A DNA stretch of 64,000 nt. It comes from Saururus chinensis (taxonomy: Eukaryota > Streptophyta > Magnoliopsida > Piperales > Saururaceae). The stretch is taken from contig CP141140.1 in assembly GCA_035235625.1 (NCBI GenBank), forward strand, positions 3,891,330-3,955,329, in the 5' to 3' direction. Shown here in pieces: positions 23,140-34,074 of the stretch. Each line of letters opens with the position of its first letter. The first letter of the stretch is position 1. The notes beneath the pieces are model-generated. The model was not told the DNA's origin. It did not search any database and was given only the letters and a program-made list of their open reading frames with translations. A program made the position numbers and the translations under genes.

Positions 23140-24692
23140 TCCTCCCCCTCTTAGGAATTTTAGTCCCCCAAAATTCGCTAGAGGTCAACGCAATTCTTTT
23201 TCCGACTCTACGTTGTTTGCAATTCCTCCCACGCTACATGAGTACACAACTCAAGCCACAAATTGAAACGTCACTGTAAACCACGTAACTACCACTCCCG
23301 GCATGAAAGATTAGAACCAGAGCTGAAGTCAATCTCTTCTTCACCTCTTGTCCGAAATAAAATTGACAAGGCATACAATCTCCTTAGTGGAATGCAATCC
23401 CGACAAGTCGCTCGTCAACGCATTCCCAACTCCAACACCATTAAATGGATTTCAAGATGAGGTAGTTCAACATTCGTCACCGAGATGCTTATAAGAAAAC
23501 TACACACCCTCTAATAGCCCACCTTCTAGCCTTAGTGTAAGACACCAAAAAACTTCCACTAGAGCACTTAACACCCTTGAAGATGAAAGGTTCAACATCG
23601 GGTAACGTGAACACCGCTTTCTCTCCCGACCACCCACATGTGCATGATTCTATAAACATCACATCCATGTCGCAAATCATATCAAAAACGATCATAGACA
23701 AGAAAATCAAATTAACATGCAACTCATTCATCAACAAGCTCACAAGCAAAACGCGAAGAGACAAAAGAATGAAAGAGATCGGCATCACGTAGCACCTTAA
23801 CATAGTGAGAGGCAATGAGGGTCATACCTTCCACCACACCTGAGGAGTTAGCCGCCTCATGTGCTGACATAGCATACACTCTCCCATCAGCAACCGACTT
23901 CTTCCCCTTAGCATTCTGTTGCCCGGTGAATGTTCTAGTCTGGGACCCTTGGTTTTGTGCAATCGGTTGTTGCTTAGTTGCACCACCCTGAGCTCGTCGA
24001 GGGCATTGTTTCTTGGTGTGCCCCCTTTGCCCACAGAAATAACAAGCAAAGCCTACACGGTCATTGCCTGGGCCATGATTTGGTAAAACGAACTGCTGCC
24101 TCGGTGCATCTTCTTGAATCCTCTTGAAACACTCCCTTTTATAATGCCCATTTTTCCCGCATAGATAGCAAGTGATGTGAGCACGGTGACTAGTGTGGTC
24201 CGGCTGTGCATCATGGGTGTGGTTCCTCCCTAGGTCATCACCCTGACGCTTATGGCTCCGACGGACATGGGTATCCTCCTGTCTCGACCCCTCGAGCTGT
24301 TGCTCCTTCTTCCTCATATACTCCTCCGAGTTCCGCTCCACTACGATGGCGGTTTTGAGTACTTCTGCTAGGGTCTTGTATCGGAATGGGACAACTTGGC
24401 CTTTGATGGAAGGCCTCAAACCATCCTCGAACTTTCGTGCCCGCTCATACTCGTCACTGAAGAAACGAGGAGCAAAGCGCTCAAGTTCCACAAATCGGGT
24501 CTCATAAGCCAAGACCGTCATAGACTCCTGCTGCAAGTTGAGAAACTCCTTCTTCTCCTCTCGGACATGAAGAGGGAAGTACTTGTTGTTAAAGGCTGAC
24601 AAGAACTCCTCCCAAGGAATGTCCACTCGGCCATGGAACCTCTGACGCTCCATTGACAACCACCACCTCTGTGCCTCGCAAAGCTCCTGATG
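23140..24692 (-). pseudogene. Ty3/gypsy gag and protease remnant of the LTR-B element
   Basis: The open part, 24659-23724, is gag: WEEFLSAFNNKYFP, then two CCHC knuckles, CYLCGKNGHYKREC and CYFCGQRGHTKKQC. Upstream, ELCEAQRWWLSM extends the frame to about 24690. The frame passes into protease (GMTLIASHYVKVL, SFVSSRFACEL), where the catalytic Asp-Ser-Gly motif is degraded. Downstream, 23724-23300 has weak protease/early RT similarity (FDMICDMDVM; KAVFTLPDVEPF). It then ends in a purine tract (AAGAGGGGGAGGA) before the 3' LTR. Most of RT, RNase H and integrase is deleted. Two knuckles and the purine tract next to a 3.4-kb LTR suggest a Tekay/Del-like chromovirus; that is inference. Confidence 0.85.
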
Positions 24693-24773
24693 AGGCCAAG
24701 GCTAAGAGTCCAGCAAAGGATGGAACTTTTGATGGGAAGGACAAGTCATCAGCCAAGAAAAAGTGATTCAATT
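24693..24773 (+). pseudogene. Possible 3' coding end of an unidentified host gene
   Basis: Directly beside the gag remnant the plus strand reads PDEAKAKSPAKDGTFD then GKDKSSAKKK and a TGA (24771-24773). It is followed by about 250 bp of UTR-like AT-rich sequence. A Lys/Ala/Ser-rich basic tail of this kind is typical of nuclear proteins, but I cannot name the family. Nothing upstream continues it, because the retroelement begins. It could be a truncated host gene or a chance frame. Confidence 0.3.
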
Positions 24774-25949
24774 TTAATATAAGAGGTTCTTATAAGGTTG
24801 GTTGAAGGAGTATGTTGAATACTATGATTGGCTTGGCTAGTGGCAATTTTTTTTACTGGGAGAGTTCTTCCGACGTATTATTATGCATCAATTCATTGGG
24901 TTGTTTCTATTTGTTTAAATTCGTTGTGCATAAAGATTTATAGACCCAAGTGTTTACCATATCATAAATACCATTTGTACCCTGAATGTCGTTGTCCATT
25001 AGAACTGAGTTGATTTATTAGCTCCCTATTAGTTTGTGTATCAATTTTATTAGGGAAACCTGAGCTATAAGTAAAAAGAAGAAAATTAATGTCTAATTCT
25101 TGTTGAACGTTCTGATTGGAGTTGAAGAGCATTTTTCAAGATTGCCGGGGAATAGCTTCATATTGTCAATGCACCAAGATTATCTCATTGTTTTCTAATA
25201 GTGAGCTGATTTGTTTGTTGACCGCATCTCATACAAGTTAAATACAAACAAAAGTAGAATCAGTTGAACTCATTTAGCTCTCAATATCTTGAGTCTATAA
25301 AGCTGAAGCCCAACCAAATATGTTGGCCAATAGGTCACATTTATATTTACTCGTATCTTGCTTACAAGTTTTGACCTAGCGACGTAGGATGACCGCATTC
25401 TTTTCTTTACATTGCATCAATTCATCCAACCTCAATCAAATAAATGAGGTAATTTTCAATTCTTTCACCTAAAAAATTACATCTGCAACACTTTTTGTAA
25501 TTCATCCATGATATCATTGGCTGGAATTTGGCAAATTGGAGCTATCTTGACTTCTGGTAGTGTAATTAGAATACCCTTGCAAGATTGCCACTTATTTAAT
25601 ATATCTTACAAAGAAATATATTAACATGAGAAAATACATGATAGGTACCTGACTCAAATGAGGCATGGAACAACTAGTTTGTAATAAACTTGTAAAAGGC
25701 ATATTTGAGTATCCAGACATCTGTATTAAAAGTTAAGTATGAGTAGTTATAATGCTTAAAAAATATAAATAATATAAAAATAAAATAAATACCAGGTTAG
25801 TTGCTGGTATACTTGTGTAGACATTTGGTGGAGGTATGCTAAACACACTAGAAAACTAATGACAAAATTTTGCATTAAGTAATAAAAACATATGTAAAAT
25901 AAAAGCTTCAATAAGTAGAACAAATACTTGATTTTGGCCATTTCCGCTC
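24774..25949. other. AT-rich region without recognisable gene
   Basis: Could include a 3' UTR of the fragment to the left and downstream sequence of the FAR1-like pseudogene to the right. No domain or repeat boundary could be set. Confidence 0.35.
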
Positions 25950-28451
25950 ACTTGCAACCCAGAAGAATTTGGAGGTATTATCATTGAAGACTCGCCTAAT
26001 CCAAAAAAAAAGCATAAATATATTATTTCTCCCGTTGAATGTCATAAACTTGCAAAATAGATTTTTATACAATTAAAAATAATGGTTTTACCTGCAGTGG
26101 TGTTATTGAGTTGTTGAGTTGCATTTCTTGCTACATTCATCATTGAAGACTCTATTTATGCACCTAATCCAAAAAAATACAATAAATGTATTATTCTCCC
26201 AATGAAGTTTATAAACTTGCAAAAATAAATTTTTATACAATTGAAAAAATGGTTTTACCTGTAGTGGTGTTACTGAGTTTCTTAGTTATATTTTTTGTTA
26301 CATTCCTTGACTTTCACTATTTCTTCTCCAAAAAACTCTTCATTCTACCATATATTTGTCCCTTTTGTTTCAGATGTGGGGGATCAAGCACTGGGGTGTT
26401 AGAAGTTAATAAAAAAATGATTGTATCACCCAAAACTTTATCTCCCTCACTTGATGTTGCATGGATCTTCGCAGCTTGATTAAATATTTTGTCTATTTTA
26501 TGATATGCAAGCTCGGTTGTGGCATTAGAATTAGCACAAAAATTCATTAAACTAAATGCTTTTGGCATTAACTTGTTCGCATTGCCTTTGGTGACTTTCC
26601 ACAAGGATGTGCTTGCAAATTATTGTTCTCATCTATCAAAGCCCATGCTTTACAGCTTTGGTCTACCTTCTTAATATATATTGCTCAAGAATTTTTTTGA
26701 GACCATTCAAATTGAACACCCTCAAAGCATGACAACACAACAATCTCAATGACTCAAACTATTTGCAACTACAAGAGATGGAGAGTTCATAGGGGTTAAA
26801 TTGCACAATATGCTCTCGTTCACTATCTTCCCTTCTTAATTTATACATGTGATTCATCTCACTATGAATGACTTCAACTTCCACAAAAAGATATTCTAAA
26901 AATTCATGTTGAAACATGCCAAAAAGTCTAAGTGTGTATACTTTACATGCATGTTGAAGACTACCACTACTAGATAAAATACAAGGTTTTCCATTATCAT
27001 TTCTATAGTCATCAATCACTTCTTCCTCACGCATCTTCTCCATCTTTTGATCATAGTGATGCACAAATTCAATAAGAGTCATAGTCTTACAAGCCATATT
27101 CGGAAATACATTATTTGTACTCTCACTTCTTTGACTGGACCTAATGTTGCCTAAAAAGGTATCATGACTAAAAGCAGGAGCCCATTTCTCACAAATGTGA
27201 TACAATTTGTGAAGCCAAGATTGATCAGAACAACCCCATTTCTCAATCATCTTTTTCCACTTCTCCTCAAACTCATTTTCATTTTCACAATTGTATAAAA
27301 GATGATAAAATATATCTCTAAAGCCAGGCTAATTATAAAGGCTAGAAATATTTGAAGTTGCATTTTTACAAATATGCCATTAACACAAGCAATGCCGTGT
27401 AGTGAGAAACACTTTTGCAATTGCATTTGCCATCACATGGTCTTGATAAGTAAAAATGATTTTTGGAGCCTTATCATCCATGGACTGAAGAAAAGTTTCA
27501 AACAACCAAGAAAATGAAGATGTAGTTTCATTACTCAAAAAAGCACAACCAAATAACACATTTTTCCAATGATGATTTACCCCCACAAATGGAGCACAAA
27601 TCATGTTATACTTGTTTGTACGATATGTAGCATAAAAAATCACAACATCTCCAAAATATTCGTAGTCTAATTTTGATAACCCATCTTTCCAAAAAAGGTT
27701 AGATATTCTGTTTTCATCATCAACCTTTACTGCATAATAAAACATTTGCTCAATAGCTTACTTTTGCTTAAAATGGTTCATGAGGCTATGAAAATCACCT
27801 GTTGTAATCTTTTTTGCCCTTTCAACTTGGATAAAATTATGACAATCAGTTTCAGTAAATCTAAGATTTTGATACCACCTACTTCATTCAACAAATATGC
27901 ATGTCTTGTTAGCCCTTATGCCAGCATCAGCCATGGATTTGATGACACCCTTACTAGTATCATGTATTTTATGTGCTTTTATGTGCATACCTCAATAAAT
28001 GTCTTTGATTTGGTTTAACTAGTGGGTGATTATGCTCAGTGACTAAACGACTAACTTCATACACACCATTTTCCACTTTAAAAATTACACGGGTCTGACA
28101 CCCACACCTAGTGTCTAGTCTTTCTGTCTTTTTTACTTCACTAGGATTCGTAAATTCTCTAAACCCCTCTTTCCAGCACACAAACTTGTGTCCAATAAGT
28201 TCACGTGTACCTCTTTTATAAGTCCTTTGACTTTTTTGAACACTAAATCCTTTGTTATATGCATACTTGTTATACAAATCAAAAGCCTCTTCTTCATTGT
28301 TGGCAACTATCCCAACTTTCAACTCTACTTCCTCACTTTGGGTAGTTAAAAAAACATCGGGTACTTTGGCATTATTCCCATCGTAGTTTATTTCATCACT
28401 ACAATTGCCACTAAATTCTAAGCATATTTATTTTCCTTTATGTGATGCCAT
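25950..28451 (-). pseudogene. FAR1/FHY3-related (MULE-derived) pseudogene
   Basis: The minus strand from Met 28451 shows the FAR1 DNA-binding region (EEEAFDLYNKYAYNKGFSV, RCGCQTRVIF, VTEHNHPL), a linker (KSMADAGIRANKTCIF; ERAKKITTGDFHSLMNHF), the transposase-like core (MFYYAVKVDDENRISNLFW; DVVIFYATYRTNKYNM; PKIIFTYQDHVMANAIA), RSSQRSESTNNVF, and a SWIM zinc finger (SCSCK..LLCCHALRVFN). FAR1 relatives are transcription factors derived from Mutator-like transposases. Stops occur in the N-terminus (about 28430), linker (27925, 27760), core (27370) and SWIM (26755). A C-terminal segment (LDPPHLKQKGQI, 26317-26604) and possible further exons to about 25950 follow. 26045-26160 is duplicated at 26225-26320. 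Confidence 0.85.
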
Positions 28452-28639
28452 TTATGAATGCTTAACAAAAACTGCAATATCAATATTATATATTAGTTAT
28501 AGAATACTTATGCAATATCAATATGATACATTAGTTATAGAAACTATGTAAAATATGCTTAATCAAGAAGGGGAACTGTTATTTGTATGGTCACTCAGGT
28601 CTGAATGGAAACTCATGCATGACATGATCCACAAGTAAA

Positions 28640-29070
28640 ATACGTAAAAAAAACTTACCAATTAAAAGCTTGAAAGGCCAAGAGGTCAAGAAGGGCAAGG
28701 TGGCTGGAATTGGGAAAGTGGGCACCGGATAGAGTTGCTAACATTGGCCTGATGGTTCTTTGGGGAAGAGGCAGTGGCCGGTGTAAATATTTGCCGGGCT
28801 GATCGACAGTGGATGGAGGGAACTGGGGAAGAAAGAGACCCATGTGATCAGTGTATTTGTAAGGGTATATAACATAAAAGGTCAGATATGCTCTGGAAGT
28901 TAAAAAAGAGGAAGAAACTCACCAAATAAAAACGTGAAAGGCAAAGAGAGAACCCACGGCGTGATAAGTGTATTTGTATTGGCATATAACACAAGGCAGA
29001 TGGAGTCCAGAAGGACGTGTGAGATGGAGTCACTAATAGGCACTGGCACAATGGTTCTTCAAGGAAGAGG
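28640..29070. repeat. Diverged local duplication upstream of FAR1 remnant
   Basis: Two blocks, about 28655-28880 and 28920-29060, share ordered words: CTTGAAAGGCCAAGAGG / CGTGAAAGGCAAAGAGAG, then GGTTCTT..GGAAGAGG, and GTGTATTTGTA..GGCATATAACA. Function unknown; possibly duplicated 5' exons or promoter of the FAR1-like gene. Confidence 0.45.
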
Positions 29071-29252
29071 AGTTGGAGTAGCATAGAAGGTGGCGTGCAT
29101 GTGACAACTAACAGAGAGAACAGTTTAGGGTTACAGGTGGGTTTAGGAGGAGATAAGCTGGAAAGCAAAAATTACTTTGATGGCATTCTTCTATTAACGG
29201 ATCTTAAATGACCAGTTTTCTTATGGGCCCAATCATGCTAATGCGTCATGTT

Positions 29253-29560
29253 TCAAGTGGTGAAATACACCAAATACGAATTACAATGCGGTGTGCGTCG
29301 CACCCTGAAATATTTCTCGCTCACGGGGTAGAACATGAGGCAAGTCCAGGAGACAACATTTGGGATGGACATTTTGTCAAACAACTGCTCGGCATGGCCA
29401 ATCCTCTGAAACCGCATATAGGATACAATGAGATGGTTGCTTGCATAAGTATCGTCAGACCATCCGAGCTTTACCATATTGGAATGGCCAGATTCGACTT
29501 CATTGAGGCTTTCGGATCTCTAAAGCTGTAGGATCAAATCAGCTTGAGTGTGCAACCGAC
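29253..29560 (-). pseudogene. DYW-class PPR gene, N-terminal part
   Basis: Minus-strand reading: LLQRRLHTQADLILQL at about 29530-29560, then after stops MVKLGWSDDTYASNHLIVSY, MRFQRIGHAEQLFDKM and IPNVVSWTCLM. This is the start of a PPR protein, and it matches the N-terminal region of the same Arabidopsis gene (At5g65570, from memory: KFGLS, DTFASNHLIVSYLRF, HAQKLFDEMPEPNVVSWTSLM) whose C-terminal region matches 18771-19747. Both parts are on the minus strand in the correct order. Homology is lost at about 29330. The middle (several hundred codons) is missing. Confidence 0.75.
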
Positions 29561-29753
29561 GCTGCAGGAGGATAAGTGATGCAGCTGGAAGCGTCAGAAG
29601 AATTATCTGCTCTCGCATCCTCCGCATGTCTGGGCCAAAAATGATATTTGAATTTATGTAAGAATGGCTATATACACATCAATAATCCCAAAATACCTTA
29701 TTTTACTCTTATAAATTAATGGGTTTATAGGGTTATTGGGTAAAAAAGAATTA

Positions 29754-29931
29754 TTAGGTTCTGATCAGCTGGGTGGGCACTCTCATCCAGCATGGTGGGA
29801 GTGACCCACTCGGTGCCATACGCGTATAGCTATGACACGGAGTTAGACACAATTTGCCGATGCATCTCTCGCTCAATGGGTCACTCCTACCAGTTGTGGT
29901 GGTAATGCCCACCTAGCCGATCTGAACCCTG
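29754..29931. mobile_element. Foldback MITE, about 178 bp
   Basis: The left half TTAGGTTCTGATCAGCTGGG and the right half, reversed, CAGGGTTCAGATCGGCTAGG are inverted repeats. Pairing continues inward through GTGGGCA and GGAGTGACCCA, so almost the whole element can fold into one hairpin. No coding capacity. Target duplication not clear. Confidence 0.7.
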
Positions 29932-30239
29932 CTATATGAGGCTAATTGGCGTGGGCTACATAGATCTTCACTTTTTTGTGACTGTCATTACAACACACCT
30001 CACCTCGTCGGAAGAGTTTTTCTTTTTCTATTCAAATAATGAGGCCAATATAAGAAATGCATGGGAGTCTTCCATCTATGAGATTAATGGCACATTAGAG
30101 CTAACATTTGCTAGCGTGTGCATGATCAATTTCAAATATTAAAGGCCCTCATAGGTTCATGTCAAAGCATATCATTTAAAACATTTCCCACCTCGTGTAA
30201 TTCCTTGTAAAGGTGAGCCCAATGTCACCTCATATATGA

Positions 30240-30400
30240 CCAGGGATGAAAGTTAGGAACAGTTGGGCTGGACCTGGGCCATAGCTCTAACCTGCCAACC
30301 TATTTATCATGACTCAGCCCTGGTCCTAGGTGGGCCTTCAAAAAGTTTAGCCCAAGCTCGGCCCTAAGCGGGTACGGGCAAAGCTGCATGGTTTTTTTAA
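30240..30400. repeat. GGGCTGGACCTGGGCC-type repeat fragment
   Basis: Contains GGGCTGGACCTGGGCC, CCAAGCTCGGCCCTAAG and GCGGGTACGGGCAAAG. Same compositional class as 12247-12805. Ends not determined. Confidence 0.4.
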
Positions 30401-30519
30401 TCTTTTAATAATTTTTGCTTGAATAAATCTTTTAAAAAGTTATAATTTTTGGTAAGGTCCCATGAGTTGTCCCCATAAAATAAAAGAAAATAATATGTCA
30501 CACAATATATTTTTAAAAC

Positions 30520-31035
30520 TGGCCCGGCCGTTGACTTGGATTTGTCATCGGGTTAGTTCAACCGGGTTCATCAGCTGGTTAACCCAGTTGACATGAATGA
30601 AGTCATTAAATATACTTACCCGTAAGTTGAATTAAGTATAAAATTAGGTGGGTGTAAAATATATCACATAAATCAATATATAGCATATTAGTTGAGTATT
30701 AATTGAGAGAACAGTGTACAAGTATTTTTTTTTCTAGACCTTATTATGTCCAAAGGTAAGTACATAGTTTGGTATAAAATATATAACAAAAGCCTTGTAG
30801 CTCAGTGGTTAAGTGTTTATATTGAGTCCTTGGGATAGAGTAAGAATTCCCATCATGCAAAAAAATATTATCATGAGGGGATGGGGATTAAATCGGACCA
30901 CGCTGGTTAATGGGTCGGCGGTTTAGTTGGGTTGGGTCAACTTAACCCAATGACCTGAATAAACTGGCTCAGTTTATTGACCAGGTCCAATTAAACCTGT
31001 TAGACTAGTCGAGCTGGTCTAGGTCTTATAACACT
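30520..31035. mobile_element. MITE-like repeat containing a tRNA-like SINE head
   Basis: The outer parts are GGTTAACCCAG / GGGTTGGGTCAACTTAACCC-type words, ending GGTCTAGGTCTTATAACACT, a common plant MITE end. Inside, 30798-30808 (TAGCTCAGTGG) is a perfect polymerase III A-box, and GTAAGAATTCCC (30840-30851) is a degraded B-box. That layout is a tRNA-derived SINE head, not a functional tRNA gene, since no cloverleaf can be drawn. Confidence 0.45.
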
Positions 31036-32717
31036 AGTCACACCATAAGATTTTTGTAGCGCCTGTTAGAAAATAATATACGTTATAATTTGTGTAATTA
31101 TTATCTCGCTCAGCACGTGTTACATCGCACGTGAAACCGAATGTGACGGTCCGCTGTACAGATCTATGAAAAGTAAATCGACATAAAATATGAGAATTTT
31201 GGAGTTTACGCACAGCTAAAATATTACATATAACATAGTAGAAAGTTTGGACCCAGTCCAAAATACACTATATGTAGAGTAGTCATATTACAAAATTACA
31301 AACTTACAAACCAAGCCTTTCATAAAAACTATAATATTATAGAAATTGAAAAATATTTATTTAAGAGAACTAAATAGATAATTCTTCGGTTGACACCTCC
31401 GAGTTAGTTTTACTACCTACAGAGTCTGTGGGTGGATGAGTATTTTTATACTCAGTAGGTAGAATTAAAATCTAATTTAATGCTAAGTAACAGACAATAA
31501 CAACTTTTGCATAACCGATTCAGAAATAATTTCATAAAACACCGGTTCGTCTAATGATGATAAATCCAGAGCCGTGATACCGAACGACGTTCCTCCGATG
31601 CTCATGGGGCAACCGGAAGCTCAGAAAGTAGGAGTTTTCCCATGATACTTCATACCTATATACGCGCGCCAAATACCGATAATTTATTTGGTAGATATCC
31701 AGAAAATATAGTTCTAGGTATAACCCTAGAACCTTCCAGAAAACACACATATCATGTAATAATTTTGATTAAATAAAACATTCTATTCTTAAAGCATTTC
31801 TTTTTGAAAATATTAGAAAAGACGTGCGATTGAATAAAAATGGTCCATAAAAATAACACATACAAGCAATGCATAAATTTAGAGTTTAAGACTCCCTACC
31901 TTACGGTCGGAGTAAAAAGTTCATGGTCGCAGAAAGCTTATACAGAAAATCCGGTCCCGTCACAGCATCCGGCACAGTCGATTTAGTTAAGAACACCTTT
32001 GAAACGGGTTGAATCGGACTTAAAATGGCTCAGAACGGAGAGTCAGAAGTTTTTACTTGTAATGCCCGAGATTTTTTACACATTTTCCTTAAAATTCAAG
32101 GAAAATTTTTGCAATATAATGTCTATAAATCGGAGGAAAAATGACGAAACCAAAACCTAATAAAACAGTTTATAATTTAAAACACTAAACATCCATTTTT
32201 CATCTAAATATTTTCATCATACGGTCAAACATCGTACGGCCAAAGCAAATATCATCAGGCGCTACTCAAAAACACGTGTACAAATAAATTGCTATGATCA
32301 TAGACTTTAAATACAAATCCCTCCCAGGCATCCCTAAGTGCAAGTCCTATAACAGTCCACATTCTGATCCAAACGAAAGTCCAGAATAAACATCTAACTT
32401 CTCATCTCACTCAATACAGGAGATCGTGGCACAAATAAACTCGCAGTGAGTGAAGCATATACCTGAGTCAACGGGAATCAATCCACCGCTGAAATGAGCA
32501 TCCATCTCCAGGAGCTCTCCTCACAACCTGCAAAACCTCTCGTACAACGGGGCTAAAAAGTAGGGTAATGAATATTTTCATACTCAGTAGGAAAATACCC
32601 AGTAGGGAAAATCCCAAACGGTGAACTCACGAGTTCGTAAATACATGCGTTCAAGCAACTCAAAGATGAACAACATGCATATCATAATCATGCTCATATG
32701 CATACAGTCATACCAAA

Positions 32718-33085
32718 TGCACCATCGTGCCAAAGACATACCAAATGCACTATCGTGCCAAAGTCATACCAAATGCACTATCGTGCCAACATCATACCAA
32801 AGGCACCATCGTGCCAAAATCATACCATCAAATCAAACTTACACAAACACCCTTATCCAGGGTCTTACAAACTTACTCGTACCACCGTACGCTTACTCAA
32901 ACAACATACGCATACTTGTACGACCTTACTCGAACAATCATACTCGTACACATACTCTTACAGTCGTGCTCATCCACATACTCTTACAGTCGTGCTCATA
33001 CACATACACTTACAGTCATGCTCATACTCATACGCTTACAGTCATACACATACTCATACGCTTACAGTCGTGCTCATACTATCGA
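32718..33085. repeat. Two adjacent tandem arrays in LTR-C copy 1
   Basis: 32718-32825: about four 27-28-bp units of CATACCAAATGCACTATCGTG. 32940-33085: five to six units of CACATACTCTTACAGTCGTG with small changes. A third array at 33290-33490 repeats GCCCACCATAATGGGTCTTA and CAGTGCCACTCTTGGGC. All-frame open reading here is caused by the repeats. Confidence 0.85.
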
Positions 33086-34074
33086 CCACTGAAGCTCATT
33101 ACAACTAATAAGCTCCAACGTCGAAAGGAAAAGAATGCCACTGGAGCATCACCTTAACCTCCAGGGAGTAACTAGACGCCATGGACTTTTCTGAAGGTAA
33201 GGCACACCAATGCTCATGGGGCACTGGACCAAACAGGTAAAAGTAGATCCATGATACTACTTACCTGAGCGCGCAAACATAAACACCCACACATAAGGGG
33301 TCATACAGTTGCCCACCGTAATGGGTCTTATAGTGCCATAGAATTGCCCATCATAATGGGTCTTATAGTGCCAGAGAATTGCCCACCATAATGGGTCTTA
33401 TAGTGTCATTGCCACTCTTGGGCGAAAAACATACAGTGCCACTTGGGCAGAAACATACAGTGCCACTCTTGGGCGGAAACATACAACGCTCTCAACAGAG
33501 CATCAGACATCTGGGCTTCATACAACACATAGACAAAGTCAGAAACATACATCACTCTCAACAGAGCATCTAACATCTGAGCTTATACAGCACGCAGACC
33601 AAATCAGAAACATATGTCTCTCTCAGTAGAGCATCAGACGTCCGGTGCTCTATACAGCACACAGACAACATCCCGCAGGATAAACACCATAGCAAGACAT
33701 GAGAAATGCTCAGCCGACTCATCGGCTAGCCCAAACACGAAACTTAATCCGTCGAACCCTCAGCTCTCAAATTCACAACGCTATCATTAGTTGTGCTTAT
33801 AATTCAAGTTTGAATTAAGTATATTATGCGGTACAATTATGCCACACAAACTCACAGTCCTCGACTAATCAAACCGAAGCTGAACCCGATTGAAACCCTA
33901 GTTCGTCAAGGCAGCAAACTTCACTTACCATTCCACATCATGGACAAAACTCATCGTACATCAAACCCTTACAGTCTTACATACTTTGCCATCTATCTTA
34001 TGGCCAAATCATCTTACACTGACATCCTCAAATGAAGCTCCTTAGAGCCAACCCAGTTGTCGCCCTCTTACTTA

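Noticed and set aside
29208..29531. 107-codon plus-strand frame
   Set aside because: Antisense shadow of the PPR N-terminal codons on the minus strand.
30791..30862. tRNA gene
   Set aside because: The A-box is perfect but the B-box is degraded and no acceptor or anticodon stem pairs; it fits a SINE head.
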